Assembly (NCBI GenBank): GCA_945643635.1
Contig: CALZFC010000043.1
Span: 3,341,001 to 3,405,000, forward strand
Reading direction: 5' to 3'
Length of the DNA: 64,000 nucleotides
DNA from: Allodiplogaster sudhausi
Lineage: Eukaryota > Nematoda > Chromadorea > Rhabditida > Diplogasteridae
Shown here: positions 39,843 to 53,029 of the stretch, one piece after another
Layout of the letters: every line of letters starts with the position of its first letter
Numbering within the stretch: the first letter of the stretch is position 1
The notes under the pieces: model-generated
Databases searched by the model: none
What the model was told of the DNA's origin: nothing
Seen by the model: the letters and a program-made list of their open reading frames with translations, nothing else
Translations under genes and position numbers: made by a program

Positions 39843-42024
39843 CTGTGAGGAGTCTGATTACACGATGGCCGATTTGTCAGTGATTTGCAATGATCTGAAT
39901 CCCGAAGATGGTTAAACAATCTTGCTTGCATACTTTATGCTTTATTTTATAATTATATAGAGAATTATCATAGCTAAGGCACTTGTCATAGGAAAGAGAT
40001 GGAAACGGCTGGTTTATTTCCCGGAGTGATTATAAATTTTTACTTGATGAATGCCATATGTAGTGAAGTAATGATGATGGTTACTGCGTTCTTCTGAGCT
40101 GTGCATCAAACCTAGTACTTCATCTCCGTTGTTTCGTATTCCGGGTATTCTAGGACGTGAATTTTAACTTGTTCCAGTGAGCTTCCATTACGCTAGATTT
40201 ATCAGACGGTGAACGGATAGAGCGTACTAGCGTAATAGAATGTAGTATATTGATGTGTATTGTTTTATCAAAAATAAAAAGAATGTTGTATACTTGAACG
40301 ATCAAAGGAAAGCAATGAGAAAATATTTTCGAAGACTTTTCTCATGAATCAATTAGACGAACGGTGGACACGAACTTCTTATCTCGAAAAAAAAAAAATA
40401 CTGACACATAGTCCCTTTTTTCACGAAGTCCTATTTCAACGTCCCCCATCAACAATCCTCTGTTAATGAACATATCGTTGTCCTAGTCATCCGTAGCCTC
40501 TGAACTAATAAGCGGAGACCACGTGAGTGGCCGGTTCATCCCCCCGCGGCTGGTCGTATGTATTTTCTTGCTATCAACTGATAAGCCCCGCTCTAATCAT
40601 TCGAATCATCGAGCATGGAGTGGCCAAGCCGAGGCCCCTTTCATCACTTCGCCTTGCCTTCCCCAAGACCGGACTTATCATTCATTTGTTCAAGACTGTG
40701 CTGTTAGCACAGATGCATATGTCTATTAATTTATCTACCAATTATACACGTACATAGGAGGCGCATTGGCTATTGGATATCTTCCGTGATATGTGTGTAA
40801 TGACAGAGCAGACAGATCCTTCCTTTATCCTCGTTCCGCAGACGAAACCGTAGAAACGAGTTATTTCCGTAAAAGGCGTGTGAGACTGGAGAGACATGAA
40901 ACACTTGCACAATGCGGGAAAGTCACGCTGAGATGCCATTCGGAAATACATCCATTTCTAGTTGCCACCAAAACAAGGGGAAACACTAAATTACAAATTA
41001 AACCGAAGTAGTTAATTAATGTTGACGTTTGCATTTTATCGTCAATGACAAGTATGTATGTATGTATGTAGGTAGGTAGGTAGTAAGAGAAGAATAAGAT
41101 GATTGAACTGAAAAGGAGAAAGAGGGAAGAATGCGTTTGAGGTGTTATTGCACTTGTCATATGTTTCCAATAGGGTGCGTAGAAGAAAGCAATTATCAAT
41201 ATTAGAAAACAATGTCAATTATTCAAACATAATAGTGGTCAACATCATCAGAGGTTATCGTTATGTGGACAGCGTTGTGCGTAGAAAGTGGATGGAGATC
41301 GAGGGTGAAAAACCAGAAGGAGGGCCAGAGAGAAGAACATCTCTAAGCATGGGAGGGTAGTAGGAGGCGTTCGCTTTTAAAACTTCAGTTCAAACTTATT
41401 GCAGGCAGCAAAGGGCTAAATATGAATTGCAAATGACAAAGGAAGAATAGACATTCGAGAAGATTCCCGTGAATTCATATCTTCACTTCCGGGGAGGACG
41501 GGAGCGTAGAACGCGGAACGACGTATACCAAAAGGAAGAAGAACACGTTGTCGACAGAGGAAAGATGATGCTGTTTTGTGAGGTTGGACGAGGCAGAGGG
41601 TTGGCGAGAAAGAATGTTAATTATTAACCGAATTGGACTCCCAATGAAAGTAAAAAGGGCTAGAGATAGAGAGAGACAGAGTAAGAAGTGTTCTATCATA
41701 TCAATAAGTTTGCTATAAAAAAAGAAATATTAAACGGGACTAAAGAAAGGCGACGGGCTACATTTAATTTATAAAAAGAGTACATCGGGTGAGGGCGAAT
41801 GTAACCGGGCCTTTTCTAGGCAGCTGTGAAGATAAGAAGTGGGTGAATATTAAGTTATTACCGGGCTCAGAGAAGAAAAGAGAGTGAGTCGCCGGGGAAC
41901 GTATTGCGTAGTTGAAATAGGAAAGAGGCAGCCTGATTTTCCTAGCTTGGCTGTCTTTCACTTCAGATTAAATGTTGATAATATTGCCTGTAATATTGCT
42001 TGTTATTTTGGTTGTTGGCGAGGA
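39843..42024. other. Non-coding stretch with TrxR 3' UTR
   Basis: It holds the TrxR 3' UTR (an AATAAA lies at about 40273) and a short tetranucleotide array (GTAT)n/(GTAG)n at 41051-41083. ORFs at 40523-41360 have no recognisable motif or splice structure. Confidence 0.6.
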
Positions 42025-42690
42025 TTATGATGAATAGTACGTGTCGAGGAAGTCATCGAAGAAGTGAGTTGAGAAGAAATCGCGATCGAGAACGGACTTC
42101 TTGTTCCTGCAGTCATTTCAGTTTCCAAATGAAGATCATTCAAATATATCAATTTTACGGTAATGAATATACATAAATATTTTATTATACATAAATATTC
42201 GTCTAAATATTTATACATAAATATTGATATATAAGAATAAAAGTAAGTTGGAAAGAAGCGGACTGCGTGTGTCTCTTGATTGCCCGCCGGAACATCTTGT
42301 GCAGTTTGTTCTCGTCGACAGGCGCGTACTCACTCACGCCGTTGAATTCGTCTTCGAGCGAATCCGAAGTCTGGCCAACCTGCAATTCAGTGAACCTCAG
42401 CAATGCAAATGGATCTTCCATTACACACCTTATTGCGATAGACATGGAGACCGTCGAGGAAGCGGCATGAAATTTCACCTGAAGCGAAGAGGACGAAGCA
42501 TCTTTATACTTATGCCATGCAAGTGATTGAAAATGAATTAGAAGTAGTAAAGAATGAAGGAATCTTGGTGGCATACTGTAGATGCGCGCCTCGTCGGGCG
42601 GGAAGTGAAGCTGGCGCCGCAGCTTGTGCTCCGTCTGCTCGCGCACGCTGTTGTAGGCCGTGCACTGCGGGATGTTCGCGTCTTAACCAT
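42025..42690 (-). CDS. Unassigned exons, possibly the end of the metalloproteinase gene or a separate gene
   Basis: Two exons look real. One ends with EYAPVDENKLHKMFRRAIKR and a donor near 42260. The other (about 42110 to 42025) encodes NKKSVLDRDFF then THFFDDFLDTYYSS and a stop at 42025-42027; the two join in phase. A third candidate at about 42676-42580 encodes REQTEHKLRRQLHFPPDEAR after NIPQCTAYN. I do not recognise the product. The composition is charged and helical with an acidic aromatic C-terminus. I could not find a consistent phase path from the metalloproteinase exons above it, so the gene assignment is open. Confidence 0.4.
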
Positions 42691-42821
42691 GCTATTTTTA
42701 GTCATCGCCGTCATTAAATAAATTTGCGAATCAAAGGAAATGGATGAGGAAATGTATAGCGTCTGACATTTCATGAGTTCAGCCTTGCCGAATCCAAATT
42801 TCTCGCTTCTTCTCCCGAAGC

Positions 42822-45683
42822 TCACTGCAAAATGAAACATGCGTTCCTTTAAACACTTAGACGATGGTTAGCCAGATATTGCAGCAAGCAGAAGCGAAGC
42901 GGTCAAACAGTAGACAGAAAGTCACGATGCAAATATTACAATCCACTTTACTTTATATGCACATAAATACAAACACCCTAGATTCAACCCAGAAAGTGCA
43001 ATTCTCTCTTTTACTCTCTCCCTTCTTTCTTTCTTTCTCTTTCTTCCTCTCTCACTCTCGCAGTGCGTGCCGTGTGCGTGTGCAGGTGCTGCTCTCGCTG
43101 ACGTCGTTCTGGGAACGCCGCCGGAGTGGCCTGCTGCCGCGACGCGTCTTCGTCGGACGCGTCGCGGTTGGTGAGCGGCTGCTGAAGGAAGCGAAGCGAC
43201 TTCCTGTGCCTACTTGCTTGCGAAGCGGCGGCTGCGGCGGCAGCGGCGGCGGCCGTGGCGGAGGCGGAGTGGGCGACTTGGTTCGTGTGGATCGGCACGA
43301 TCTCGGCCATCAGCCACACGAACAGACAGAAGTTGGACGAGCCAGCTGCAATGGGTCAGGAAATCGGTCGCAGGCAACATGAACATGGCTCGACTAGGAT
43401 TACTGATTTACATATTTACGCTACACGCACGTGGTATGAAGATAATTAGTGATGAATTGGTAGAGGAAGAAGAAGCTCGTTCTCACCGTAGTTCCAGTTG
43501 ACTCCACACTGGTCGTCCTTGTGCAGACGGATGTTATCGAGCGGAACGTTCTTAACATTTGCTTTTCCTATATGTCTTTGAGGAGAGTTCCGTTTCTCTA
43601 AGAAAAAGAAGAGTGAGTAGTGTACAGACCTTGTAGTGCGGATGCATGAGTGCCTTCTCGTTGCGACTGTGCTGAAGGCCGAGTGCATGGCCGATCTCGT
43701 GTGCGAGAACGTACGGGAAGAATGTGTTACGCGACGGGTCCACGCTCCATCTGTTGGGAAATTCAAACATTTTTCTCGTCGATATTAAATTGCCAGCCCT
43801 TATTGTGCCCAGTATATTTCCCCCAAAATAGAAAAAAAGATAGCATATTTTCCTCCTGACTTCTCGGCATCGTCAAAGTGGATGTCTCCATTCAGTGGAT
43901 GCGGCTTGTAGTCTGGGAAGAACGTGTGTGCCAGGACGTTCTCGTTGTCCACGCCTCGGCCGTCGAACTGCACAAACCTCTTATCTCTCAAATCCTCATC
44001 TTCTCGCACATCATGTCACTCTTTCTCTCTCCCTCCCTTTCTTTCTTTCTTTCTTTCTCTCTCCCTCCCTTTCTTTCTTTCTCTCTCCCTCCCTCCCTTT
44101 CTTTCTTTCTTTCGCTCTCTCCCTTTCTCTCACTCCCTCTCGACTACCGTCCAGTCATCGCCATGATCGCCCTCGGTCCACAGAATGTTGATGTCGGCTT
44201 GTTCTTGTGATGGAGCTTCTTCAAACTGCAGCTTGACCTTAAGTTAAAGAACGATTCTTCGTGACCACCAAAATTCTGACTAATTAAGCGAATGTAGTAT
44301 GAGTATTATGTACATGCGGCAGCTGCTTGAGATCCACTTGACTCGCCCACAGGTCGAACGCCTTCTTGATTGTATTCCTGCAGGATGTTCTGCTTTATGT
44401 AAGAAAGGAATCATCTAAGTTTATTACGAATCGACAAAAAAAAATCAAATCGAACCTAATCGGGTGCTTTGGGATATCGTTGGTGTACTTTGAGACGAAC
44501 CTTAAAAGTAAGATAACGCAATATAAAAAAGTTTATTACGTTTCAGTTTTCTCACGCGCACCATGTCAACTTGAGTTCGTGAGGTGCAGTGAAGTGTTTC
44601 GTAGCCCATTTCGACTGATGCGCAAGTACTAAATGGAAAGCATGAGAACCCGACGAGAAGTGCATGGGTTTAATAACTAGTCAGGTTTATTTATTCACTG
44701 ATCACAAAAGTCTCGAGCGAAGTAAGACTGTAATTTTGAAAGCGCTGCTGACCAAATCGTTTCCGCCTGGAACGCGGCGTATCCGGATCAAGGTCGTCGT
44801 CGTCTTCCGCTTCGGAGGCGGCTGCCGTATTCATGTCCGGCCGCACGCAACGCGGTTGCCGCGTCGCGGCTGTCGTGTCGGCGTCCATCTTGCCAGTGAT
44901 TGGTACGCCTCAAGATATAGAGTTATTTCGGAAAGAAAAAAACCGTCGTGCTTTCTGGTCAAAACTCAGAACAACAACTAGCCTGCGACGGCCTGGAATG
45001 TCCTGAGGGCTGCAACCAACTCATCGAGAGAGGGCTGCGAACTCGAAATATAACCGTAGCGCTGGAGATGCGCCTGAAATTTTATAACGCATTATTGTAT
45101 ATAGTATATATAGTATATAGATATATATGTATACTTATAATATAATATAATACATATATAATACATGTATATATGTATATGCAAAATAAGAAGGAGATGT
45201 AATTGCGAAATTAACAGCTTGAAACATTTGATTGTTGAGAAGACCCCTTGCATACAATGGAGACAGATTCGGAAAAGAAAAAAAGGGCTTCTTCAATTCC
45301 ACTACAGCGTAGAGAGTACATTGTAGATACAAAATCTCTTTGATCACTTTTACGGCGTGAAAATATTTTTATAGCAACAGAAGAGAGTAGGCTGCTCACT
45401 TTCTCCCCAGTTTCTCTTCTTTATCTACATACATACTTACTTGCATCAAGTTTGTTGTAGATGTCATCTTAATTCACTGGTTATGTTGTGCTCTGTTTGA
45501 GGCGGAATTCTCTTGGCATTCCAAGATGGCCGGCGGATTGAAGAGCGGCGACTCGGTGATAAGAACGAATCTCTTCCTTATCAACTGTGCAAACAAACGC
45601 TTTGGGGCAGCAGAGGGGACAAGTCTCGCGACCTCAAAGATCACGAAGCACAAGCAGCCAGCAATGCTACCAGTTCGCAGCAT
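42822..45683 (-). CDS. Matrix metalloproteinase without hemopexin domain
   Basis: Zinc endopeptidase of the M10A family that cleaves extracellular matrix. Exons: 45683-45567, 45073-44983, 44908-44753, 44628-44556, 44500-44456, 44377-44314, 44225-44148, 43967-43861, 43750-43630, 43550-43487, 43345-43056. In order: a signal-like start (SIAGCLCFVIFEVA), the prodomain (AHLQRYGYI, FQAVAG), a cysteine-switch variant PRCVRPD (usually PRCGxPD), an acidic insert, the furin site RSRRKR, catalytic motifs (ADINILW, FDGRG, GDIHFDD) and the complete zinc site HEIGHALGLQHS with Met-turn ALMHP. After LHKDDQCGVNWNY come a hydrophobic stretch (NFCLFVWLMAEIVPI) and an Ala-rich low-complexity tail, with no hemopexin repeats. 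If the tail exon joins the next acceptor at 42824, the first codon is a stop. The 3' end is tentative. The intron after 44983 seems to use a GC donor. Confidence 0.88.
44021..44142. repeat. (CTTT)n/(CT)n microsatellite in metalloproteinase intron
   Basis: A tract of CTTT and CTCC repeats between the exons 44225-44148 and 43967-43861. Confidence 0.85.
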
Positions 45684-47198
45684 ATTCTATTTACAAATAT
45701 TTTTGCATCTCATTGTCAGTGCTCTTTCCCTTCAGGTATTGAAAAATAAGACATCTTGCATGTCGGATAAATAGGAATCCGAGATCATAGTTTTGCAGAA
45801 ATTGGAAAAGAATGATGGATCTCGAAGAGTCTCATCATCTCCCGTCTCAGGAATGGACATGATCTGCTAACATCGAATAAGGGTGATTGCGATGCATTCA
45901 AACTAGTCTGGTGAATCAGAAGAGAGCATAAGAGAGAGAGAGGGAGAGTGAGAGTGAGAGAGAGAAAGAGGGAGAGTGAGAGAGAGGAGAGTGATTGCAA
46001 GAAGGTGAAAGAAATGGAACTAAGCGAAATAAATGATGGAACCCGTTCTTGGATCACAAGAATTTTCATGATTTAGCAGAAATGTATACGATGCTGTTTG
46101 CAGCATTAAAATAAAAAGGCAAGAGAGAAAGAGAGAAAAGAAAAGAGAATAAGAGAGAAGGAAAGAAGGAGAAAGAGAGAGAATCAGAAAGAGAGGAAAG
46201 GATTTTTCTTCTGTTGCTATAATTAGATTCTGCTTCCAATATAAATCGCAGCACCATTAATTTCCTCAAATCGTGCTCATTTTTCTTGTTTCTGAGTATA
46301 AAATGCACTTTATTTACAATGGTACAGGGAAATCCCCTCATCTTGATAGTCGAATGTTTTCCTTGCTTCCATTTCCCTATCCTCATCTCTCTCTTTTTCT
46401 TTTTCTTTTTCGTTCTCTTTTGCTTTATCTTTCTATTTCTCTTCTACTTTCCTTCTCTTTTTCTCTCGCTCTCTGTCACTTTTTTCTATCTTCCTAAAAA
46501 AAAAAGCATTATGCAACAGCGTCATCTCTAGTGAACCCGACTGCGATGTAATCTCCTCTTGCTAATCTTGCTAGCAACTACTTGGTGTTCTACCATACTT
46601 TTGTCTCTCCATTCTCACTCCCTCACATTCTCTCTCGGTGCAACTCTTTTCAAGACATTCCATCAAAATGACAGGAGTGACCCACATGGAATTAGACTCA
46701 GAACGGCAAGACCTTGAAAACTCTTTGAAAGTAGCCACTACAATTGACTGGAACACTTTGGACTCATAATGATTAGAGAGAGAGAGGGTTGAGAGAGAAG
46801 AGAGAGAGAGAGAAAGGGACAATAGGAATCAACTGAATGTAAGCTATCTTGGTCTCACCTGATTGTTGTATCCACGTACTCTTTTTATTCCCCTTTGACA
46901 AGTTCTCCAAATGCGGTCAATCATGGTCTCAGCCCTGGCTTGACCCTTTCCGTGTCAGGAACGCGCCCCAGGGAGAACACGGATTCGCCGAGAGGTGCGG
47001 GGGCATTCTTTCTTCTTCTCGGCTAGGTGTGACCTTGTCCCGAGAAGCGGCTTAGCCATTATACATCTGCACTCTTTCGGGGTAAGGAGCGGAAAGAGAG
47101 AGAGATTGTGAGGAATGGAGAAAGAGAGAGATGAGAATGGGACAGAGAGATAGAGAGTGAGGAAGGGAGAGAGAGATAGAGAGAGAGAGTGAGGAAGT

Positions 47199-47235
<37 letters not shown>

Positions 47236-47285
47236 TGAGGAAGGACTAATAGTAATGGGAACAGAGGTTAAGACAAGTTTAGTCT
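45684..47285. other. Non-coding, repeat-rich stretch
   Basis: (GA)n tracts lie at about 45931-45990, 46120-46195, 46775-46815 and 47093-47235, and a CT/TTTC tract at about 46385-46470. No exon found. The metalloproteinase promoter should lie just above 45683. Confidence 0.6.
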
Positions 47286-48372
47286 TCACTTGCGCAATCG
47301 AACTGCGTGGTGAAAGCCACGCTGTAGCAGCCTAGCGCTGTTTATGGAGAGTCCGAGTCCACCGTTCACTAACAGCTCCACGTAGAGCCAAACCACTCGA
47401 CATACTATTTCTCCCCCCCCCCACAACAAATTTACCTTTCCCCGTTGTCCTCTCCTTCCTGACCTTGCCATGATCCGGTTTGCATAGAAAGATAGTACTA
47501 CTCTGAATGTTGCATGCAGAACCATCTCTAACTTCCTTTTTTCGCCGAGAGGAGTGGACGGACATGCTGCCAGTTTCACTGTCCTCTCTCCCTCTCACTC
47601 ACTCCCCCCCCCCTCTCTCACCCTCTCTCTGTCCCTCTCTCTCTAACTCTCTCCCAATCTCGTTCCCTCTAACTATCTTTCTCTCTTCCCTCTAACTCTT
47701 CCGTTCTTCCTCTTACCATCGCTCACTCTCTCGCAGATATACGTTCACGTACACACGTGAAAAACGTGCCAACTCGCAAACAAATGATAGAACTGTGGTA
47801 AACCGGCCGAGGCAAGAAAGTGTCAATGAAGTCATCAGGCAAAAAGGAAGGGGCATCAGAGGCGAACAGATAAGAAGGTAAGTTATCGTAAAAAAAAAAG
47901 AAAAGAGTTTGCAGAGGGAGTAGAGAGAGGAGATAACAACTCAAACACGTGAAGATAGTGAAGATTGATGATACGATCTGATTTGGTAGGAAAAAAAATT
48001 GGCAAAAAATGCATTAAGTAGTTGAAGAAGAGTAAACAAAATTTGTCTTGTACAAATGTTGTATCTTCGCACCAGAATTGAATCGTAGCGGGAGTGCGAT
48101 TTGAAGTTCTCTTCGCTTTCCTCCCCACTCTCTTCCTTTGTGTCTTCCGAATTCACAGCTTGCTGAAATTTAGCACATTTATTAATGCTATAAATTGCTG
48201 GTATATAAGGGCTTATGTATGTAGATAAGCAAATAATTGTCAAAGTACACAATGAACTGACCATAACAATGCTCTTCATTGACGGCCGTGCAGATATCCT
48301 GCATATTGTAGAAAGAAGAAGCACGAGTACGGTAGCAACAAAGAAGGGGCAGCATTGTGAGCGAAGAAGCAT
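47286..48372 (-). CDS. Candidate small secreted peptide precursor
   Basis: Three exons (48372-48262, 48162-48054, 47368-47286) join in phase to about 100 residues. The first gives a signal peptide (MLLRSQCCPFFVATVLVLLL) with a likely cleavage after RISA. The second is an acidic spacer (NSEDTKEESGEESEENF) followed by a basic stretch with a dibasic site (YDSILVRR). The third encodes GGLGLSINSARLLQRGFHH and ends VRLRK-stop. This layout of signal peptide, acidic spacer, dibasic site and basic C-terminal peptide is typical of neuropeptide or hormone precursors. I do not recognise the mature peptide, and the second intron is long (about 690 bases). It could still be a chance chain of ORFs. Confidence 0.4.
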
Positions 48373-48654
48373 TGTGAGGTGAAGAGGAGGGGAGGAGAAT
48401 ATTAGGAGGAGATGATTGCCAAGAGATAAGAAGTGGTGTTTTGATTGGGTAAGATGAAGATAGCGGTAATCAGCGAGGACTAGGAAGCAGGGATGGATCC
48501 GTTAGGGAGTCAGGATCTGGTTAGATATCAGTGAATATCCGATGGATCTGACGGGTGACCCGAAGTGAGGTGAGAAAGGAGACCGGCACACGCTGCCGGC
48601 GATGGCCGCTCACTGCAAGAGGAGAAGCATGGAAGAGGAGGAGGAGCGGGCTGA

Positions 48655-48957
48655 CCAGGGGGAGGGAGGGAGAGAGAGGGAGAGGGAAAAGGGAGAGATA
48701 AAGAGGGAGAGGGAGGGAGAGAGAAAGAGGGAGAGGGAGAGAGAGGGAAAGAGGGAGAGGGAGGGAGAGAGAAAGAGGAAGAGGGAAAAGGAGAGATAAA
48801 GAGGAAGAAAGAAAGAAAGAAAAAGTAAGTGAGAGAGTATAAAACGGAGAGAGAAAAGGGAGAGAGAACGAGAGAGAGAGGGAGAAATGAAAAGAGAGAG
48901 AGTGCGAGAGCAGTGAGAAGTTGAGAGATAGAATAGAGAGAGAAAGAGAGAGAGGAT
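48655..48957. repeat. Imperfect (GA)n/(GGGA)n tract
   Basis: About 300 bases of almost pure purine on the plus strand, made of GAGG, GAGA and AAAG units. Confidence 0.85.
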
Positions 48958-50144
48958 GAGCTCCCACACTCTCTCGGCCTCTCTCACATCCACGCGCTTC
49001 CCTTCCAAATTCCACTATCGTTTTCTCCTTCCTTTCCTTTTTGTCCTCTTTCATTCTCACTGTCACTGCTTCTCTCTCTCTCTCTCTCGTACTCTCTCCA
49101 AGGTCTCATTGATATTAACGCTCTCTGTCTGCTTTTCCTCCACTCTGTCCACTTCGTATGACGCTCCTCCCACCGCAATAACAATCCATCGTTTCAGTTC
49201 TATAGACCAGGAAAATTTAGGGAAAGCGTTGGAAAGACGAAGATAAAGAGAGGGAAACGAAAAAAGACCGGCGTGGTCTCACTTCTGGCCTCAAGCACAA
49301 GCTCTCACGTGCTCTCTGTGCTGGCCAGTGCAAGCGGAGTCTTCTACCGTAGTCCGGATAGAGACAGCGAGTAGGCGAGAAAACGAGAAAGCGAGAGAAG
49401 GAGAGAGAGGGAGAGAGCGAGGCAGAATGAGAGAGAAAAGCGAGAAAGAGAGAGAGAGAGAGATAGTGTTATAGATAGCGAGCAGAAGAACACATTCAGC
49501 ATACAAATTCGGCTTCTCCTTGACCATTCGCACCAGATCATTTCCTTCTTCGCCGTATTCTTCTGCCTCTCTTCCCAATTTTTGACTCTCAGCAACGCTC
49601 TCTCTCTCTCTCTCTGTCTCTTTCCTTTTCTTTCTCCCTCTCTCTTTCTATAAAATCTCTCCGTCTCTCTCCCTTTCCCTTTCCATCTTTGCTCCTTCCA
49701 CTCTTTTCTTCTTCCTTCTCCACCTTTCGAATGTTATCCATATGACGTGCAGCCGCGTCTTCCTTCAACAATCCTGCTGAGCTGGCGGCGGCCGACGTCG
49801 GCCATTCCACTGATCAAAGCGAGCAAGAGAGAGAGATAGAGAGAGAGAGATAGAGATAGAGAGATAAAAGAGAGAGAGGGAGAGAAGAGAGAGAGAGATA
49901 TAGAGAGAGAAAAAGAGAGAGATAGGAGAGCTGGTGAAACAGAGGAAAACGGGAAAATATAAGACCACTGATTGGGAACTGCGAGAGAAAGCCTAAAATC
50001 AAGAAAAATACAACTCCGGCGTGAAGAATCTTCTTCTGACTCCTGTTTGGAAGTAGAAGACAAAGGAGGCGCCGAGACAGAAAAATTCGTTCCCTCATAT
50101 CTCTGGACTACGGTGTGCATATGGCTTGCCTCTGCCTATATTAT

Positions 50145-50277
50145 TCGCTCTCTCTTTCCCGCTCTCTCGCTCTGTCTCGCTCACTGTCGCTCTCTCTCTC
50201 TCGCTCTCTATCGCTCTTGCTCTTTTTCTCTCTTTCCTTCTCTCTCTCTTTCTTTCTCTCTCTCTCTCTCTTTCCAT
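50145..50277. repeat. Imperfect (CT)n tract
   Basis: CTCT units broken by CGCT and TTTC, almost pure pyrimidine on the plus strand. Confidence 0.85.
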
Positions 50278-52965
50278 CTCTGCTTCCCACATACCCGCGA
50301 GGTCGCCTCACGTCTTCTTTAGCAGCGAGGGCGGTCTGAGGTCAACGGTTGGCAGGAAAGAAGAAATGGAAAAAAAAAATAAAACTAGAAAATTATATTC
50401 AATAAGAAAAGCTGAACATATGTATGTACATACATTGCTTTAATTGTATCTCGCTTTTTTGTAAATCAAGAAGACGCCATTTTTGCCGTTCTCAATGTAA
50501 CGAAATTCATCCGATATTTGCTAGCTTTGCCCAAGAGAGGAGAAGTGCTCAGTGATCTCAAGAGGAGGCAAACACTTAAGAAGGTAGAATACCTTCCAGC
50601 GTTCACCGCTGTATAAGTACCAAAGAAAAGCGGTTCACATAGAACAAAAAGGCAATGTATAGGATGATATAGAAGTTATAGAGAAAGAGTGGAAGGTGAA
50701 GAGATTTGGTGAAAAAGAGTGATGTAGAGATAAATAGATAAGAAAAGAGGTGGGAGAGAAAAAGAGACGAAGTTGAAGCGCACTTGGAAGCCTTCCTACA
50801 CTTCTACTCACACGACTTTTAGGAATGCATACAATGATGACCGTTGGTCAAAGGACAACTCGAGAGCACGCGAGAGAGCATGGCGAGCAGAGAGGAGCAG
50901 AGTTTGCGAATAAGAGAGGGAGAGGGAAAGGGAAAGAATCTCACTTACTTCCTTCATATTTTCTTTTCTCCCTCACTATGTCCTTCTCTCTCACTTACGA
51001 TAAGTGTTGTGATAGGCCCTTAGCCTTTACTTGCTGAGGGCAGACAGTCTCAGGCACACTTTTCGTCTACCTTCTCAACTTGAGCTCTAGTATTATTCAG
51101 ATAGACCTTTCTCTTTATCTATCTCTCTCTTTCACTCTTTCCCTATTCCTCCTTCTCTCATCCCCGGCTTTTCCCTCAGACTCTCCCCTTCTCTTCTCGC
51201 GCTCTCCCTCTCTCTATCGCTTTCTCTCCCTCTCTCTAAGACTTTTCTACGGATCTTGTTTGTTCCATTCCTCTAAAATTTCTCTTTATATATAAAAGAA
51301 GAAATAAAAAAATAATAAAAAAAGGGGTTTGAAGGATAAAACCGGCTAGAAAAGTGTGATTAGTGGACTATGAATACGCATGAGCTGAGAATGAGAATGA
51401 GACAGGATGATTAAGAAGTCAGTGCTGGCCTTCTCGCCTCGCCTACTCCTTTTTCATTCCCATCTGAGTACCCTCACATTTTCGTGTACTCCTTTTGTAT
51501 GCTGGCCGAGACAATTGCTTCTTTATCAAATACTCTACTCCCTGTCTGGGGAGACAACAATCAGACAGAGCACGAAGGTGCTCTACTCACGAGAGAGAGA
51601 GAGAGAGAGAGAGATAGAGAGAGAGGGAGAGAGAGAGAGAGGGAGAGAGAGGTCGGGAGGGAGAGTCATTGGTTTCAAACCGAAGACGAGTGAGAGTGTC
51701 GGTGGAGAGGGAAGTGGAGAAAGAGAGAAATAAAGCCGTGTTAAAGAAGAACCGGGAATGGATGCGACAGATTGGCGTCTACTTCAATCGCCTTCTGCTC
51801 TTCCACACACTCTCTTGCTGCTTCCTCGGTCGGCTTCACTCTCCTCGATCCCCACGCTCCCTCGTTCTCTCTCTCTCTCGCGTAATCTCTCATTGGAAAA
51901 AGAGATCTACGTTCATATCCGCGTCTGTCTCCCTCGCGCTCTCTCTCTCTCTCTCCCTCTCTCTCTCTCTCACTTTCTTTTTCAATATCTGTATCAAAAC
52001 GGCCCACGCCCTTTTTCATCATAACAAGGTCCGGATTTCTTTTTTTTTTTACATAAAAGTAGGCATTGAACAGAAGAAGAGAAATAAAAATATAAGTAAT
52101 TACAAACAAAAGTTAGAATAAAAAATTAATATGTAGTTGGATAGCGACATTCTGCTAAACTATTTTAAGTAATTGAGCAAAAATTTAAAAATGCAATATG
52201 CGTCATCATACGGGGAGTACAGAGTTCGGAAGGAAGGGGAGAAGCGGTAAAAGCACCGAGGAGTGGAACGCCAAACAACAGCGAGAGATGCAAACGCATG
52301 TTCTGCCTCTCCCTCTCTAGGGGTGATAAAAGAGAGGAGGGAGAAGTGAGACATCGAGAGAAGAACGAAGATAAAGAGAAAGAGTGAGGCAGGCCTAGGG
52401 GAGGGCACGGGGAGGCGACCAGTACAGAGAGCAAAAAGGCGTTGAGGAACGAGAGACTATTAGGGAAGAAGAAGCACAGAGAAAAAGAGCATGAACGGGA
52501 GGCAAGGCATTTGTCAATATGGAACGAAGTAAAAAGGGCAAATACTATTTGGAACGGTGAGAAGAATGGCCAAACGGATTCACATGGCTGGCCGGGATAG
52601 AGAAGACTGCAGTGAAACGGAGACTGGAGGCAGCCCTTCTCTGGCAGCAGCTTATTATGAAGAAAGCAATGCATTTAGCAGTAGACGAAAAATATATACT
52701 GAAAATACATTCATACACACACATATATACATATAAAAAAAGAAAAGAGAGATCCGTTCTCTCATCATCCCATTCCTGTTATTCCACTTCTCTGGTTCGG
52801 AAAATCTGAATTTTATTGAAATAAACCGTTTTCGATTTTGACCCTTTTTGAATAGTTCAGCAATGACAGATCAAATTGTGATCGCTATCATCGCCGATGC
52901 TTTCAGACGGCTCTTGCTGATCTGATTCCCTATTTTTAGCTCAATGACTTGTGATGCTTCGCTCT

Positions 52966-52978
52966 CTCTCTCCCTCCC

Positions 52979-53028
<50 letters not shown>
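52966..53028. repeat. (CT)n microsatellite
   Basis: A nearly pure CT tract in the gene-poor region. Confidence 0.9.
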
Positions 53029-53029
<1 letters not shown>

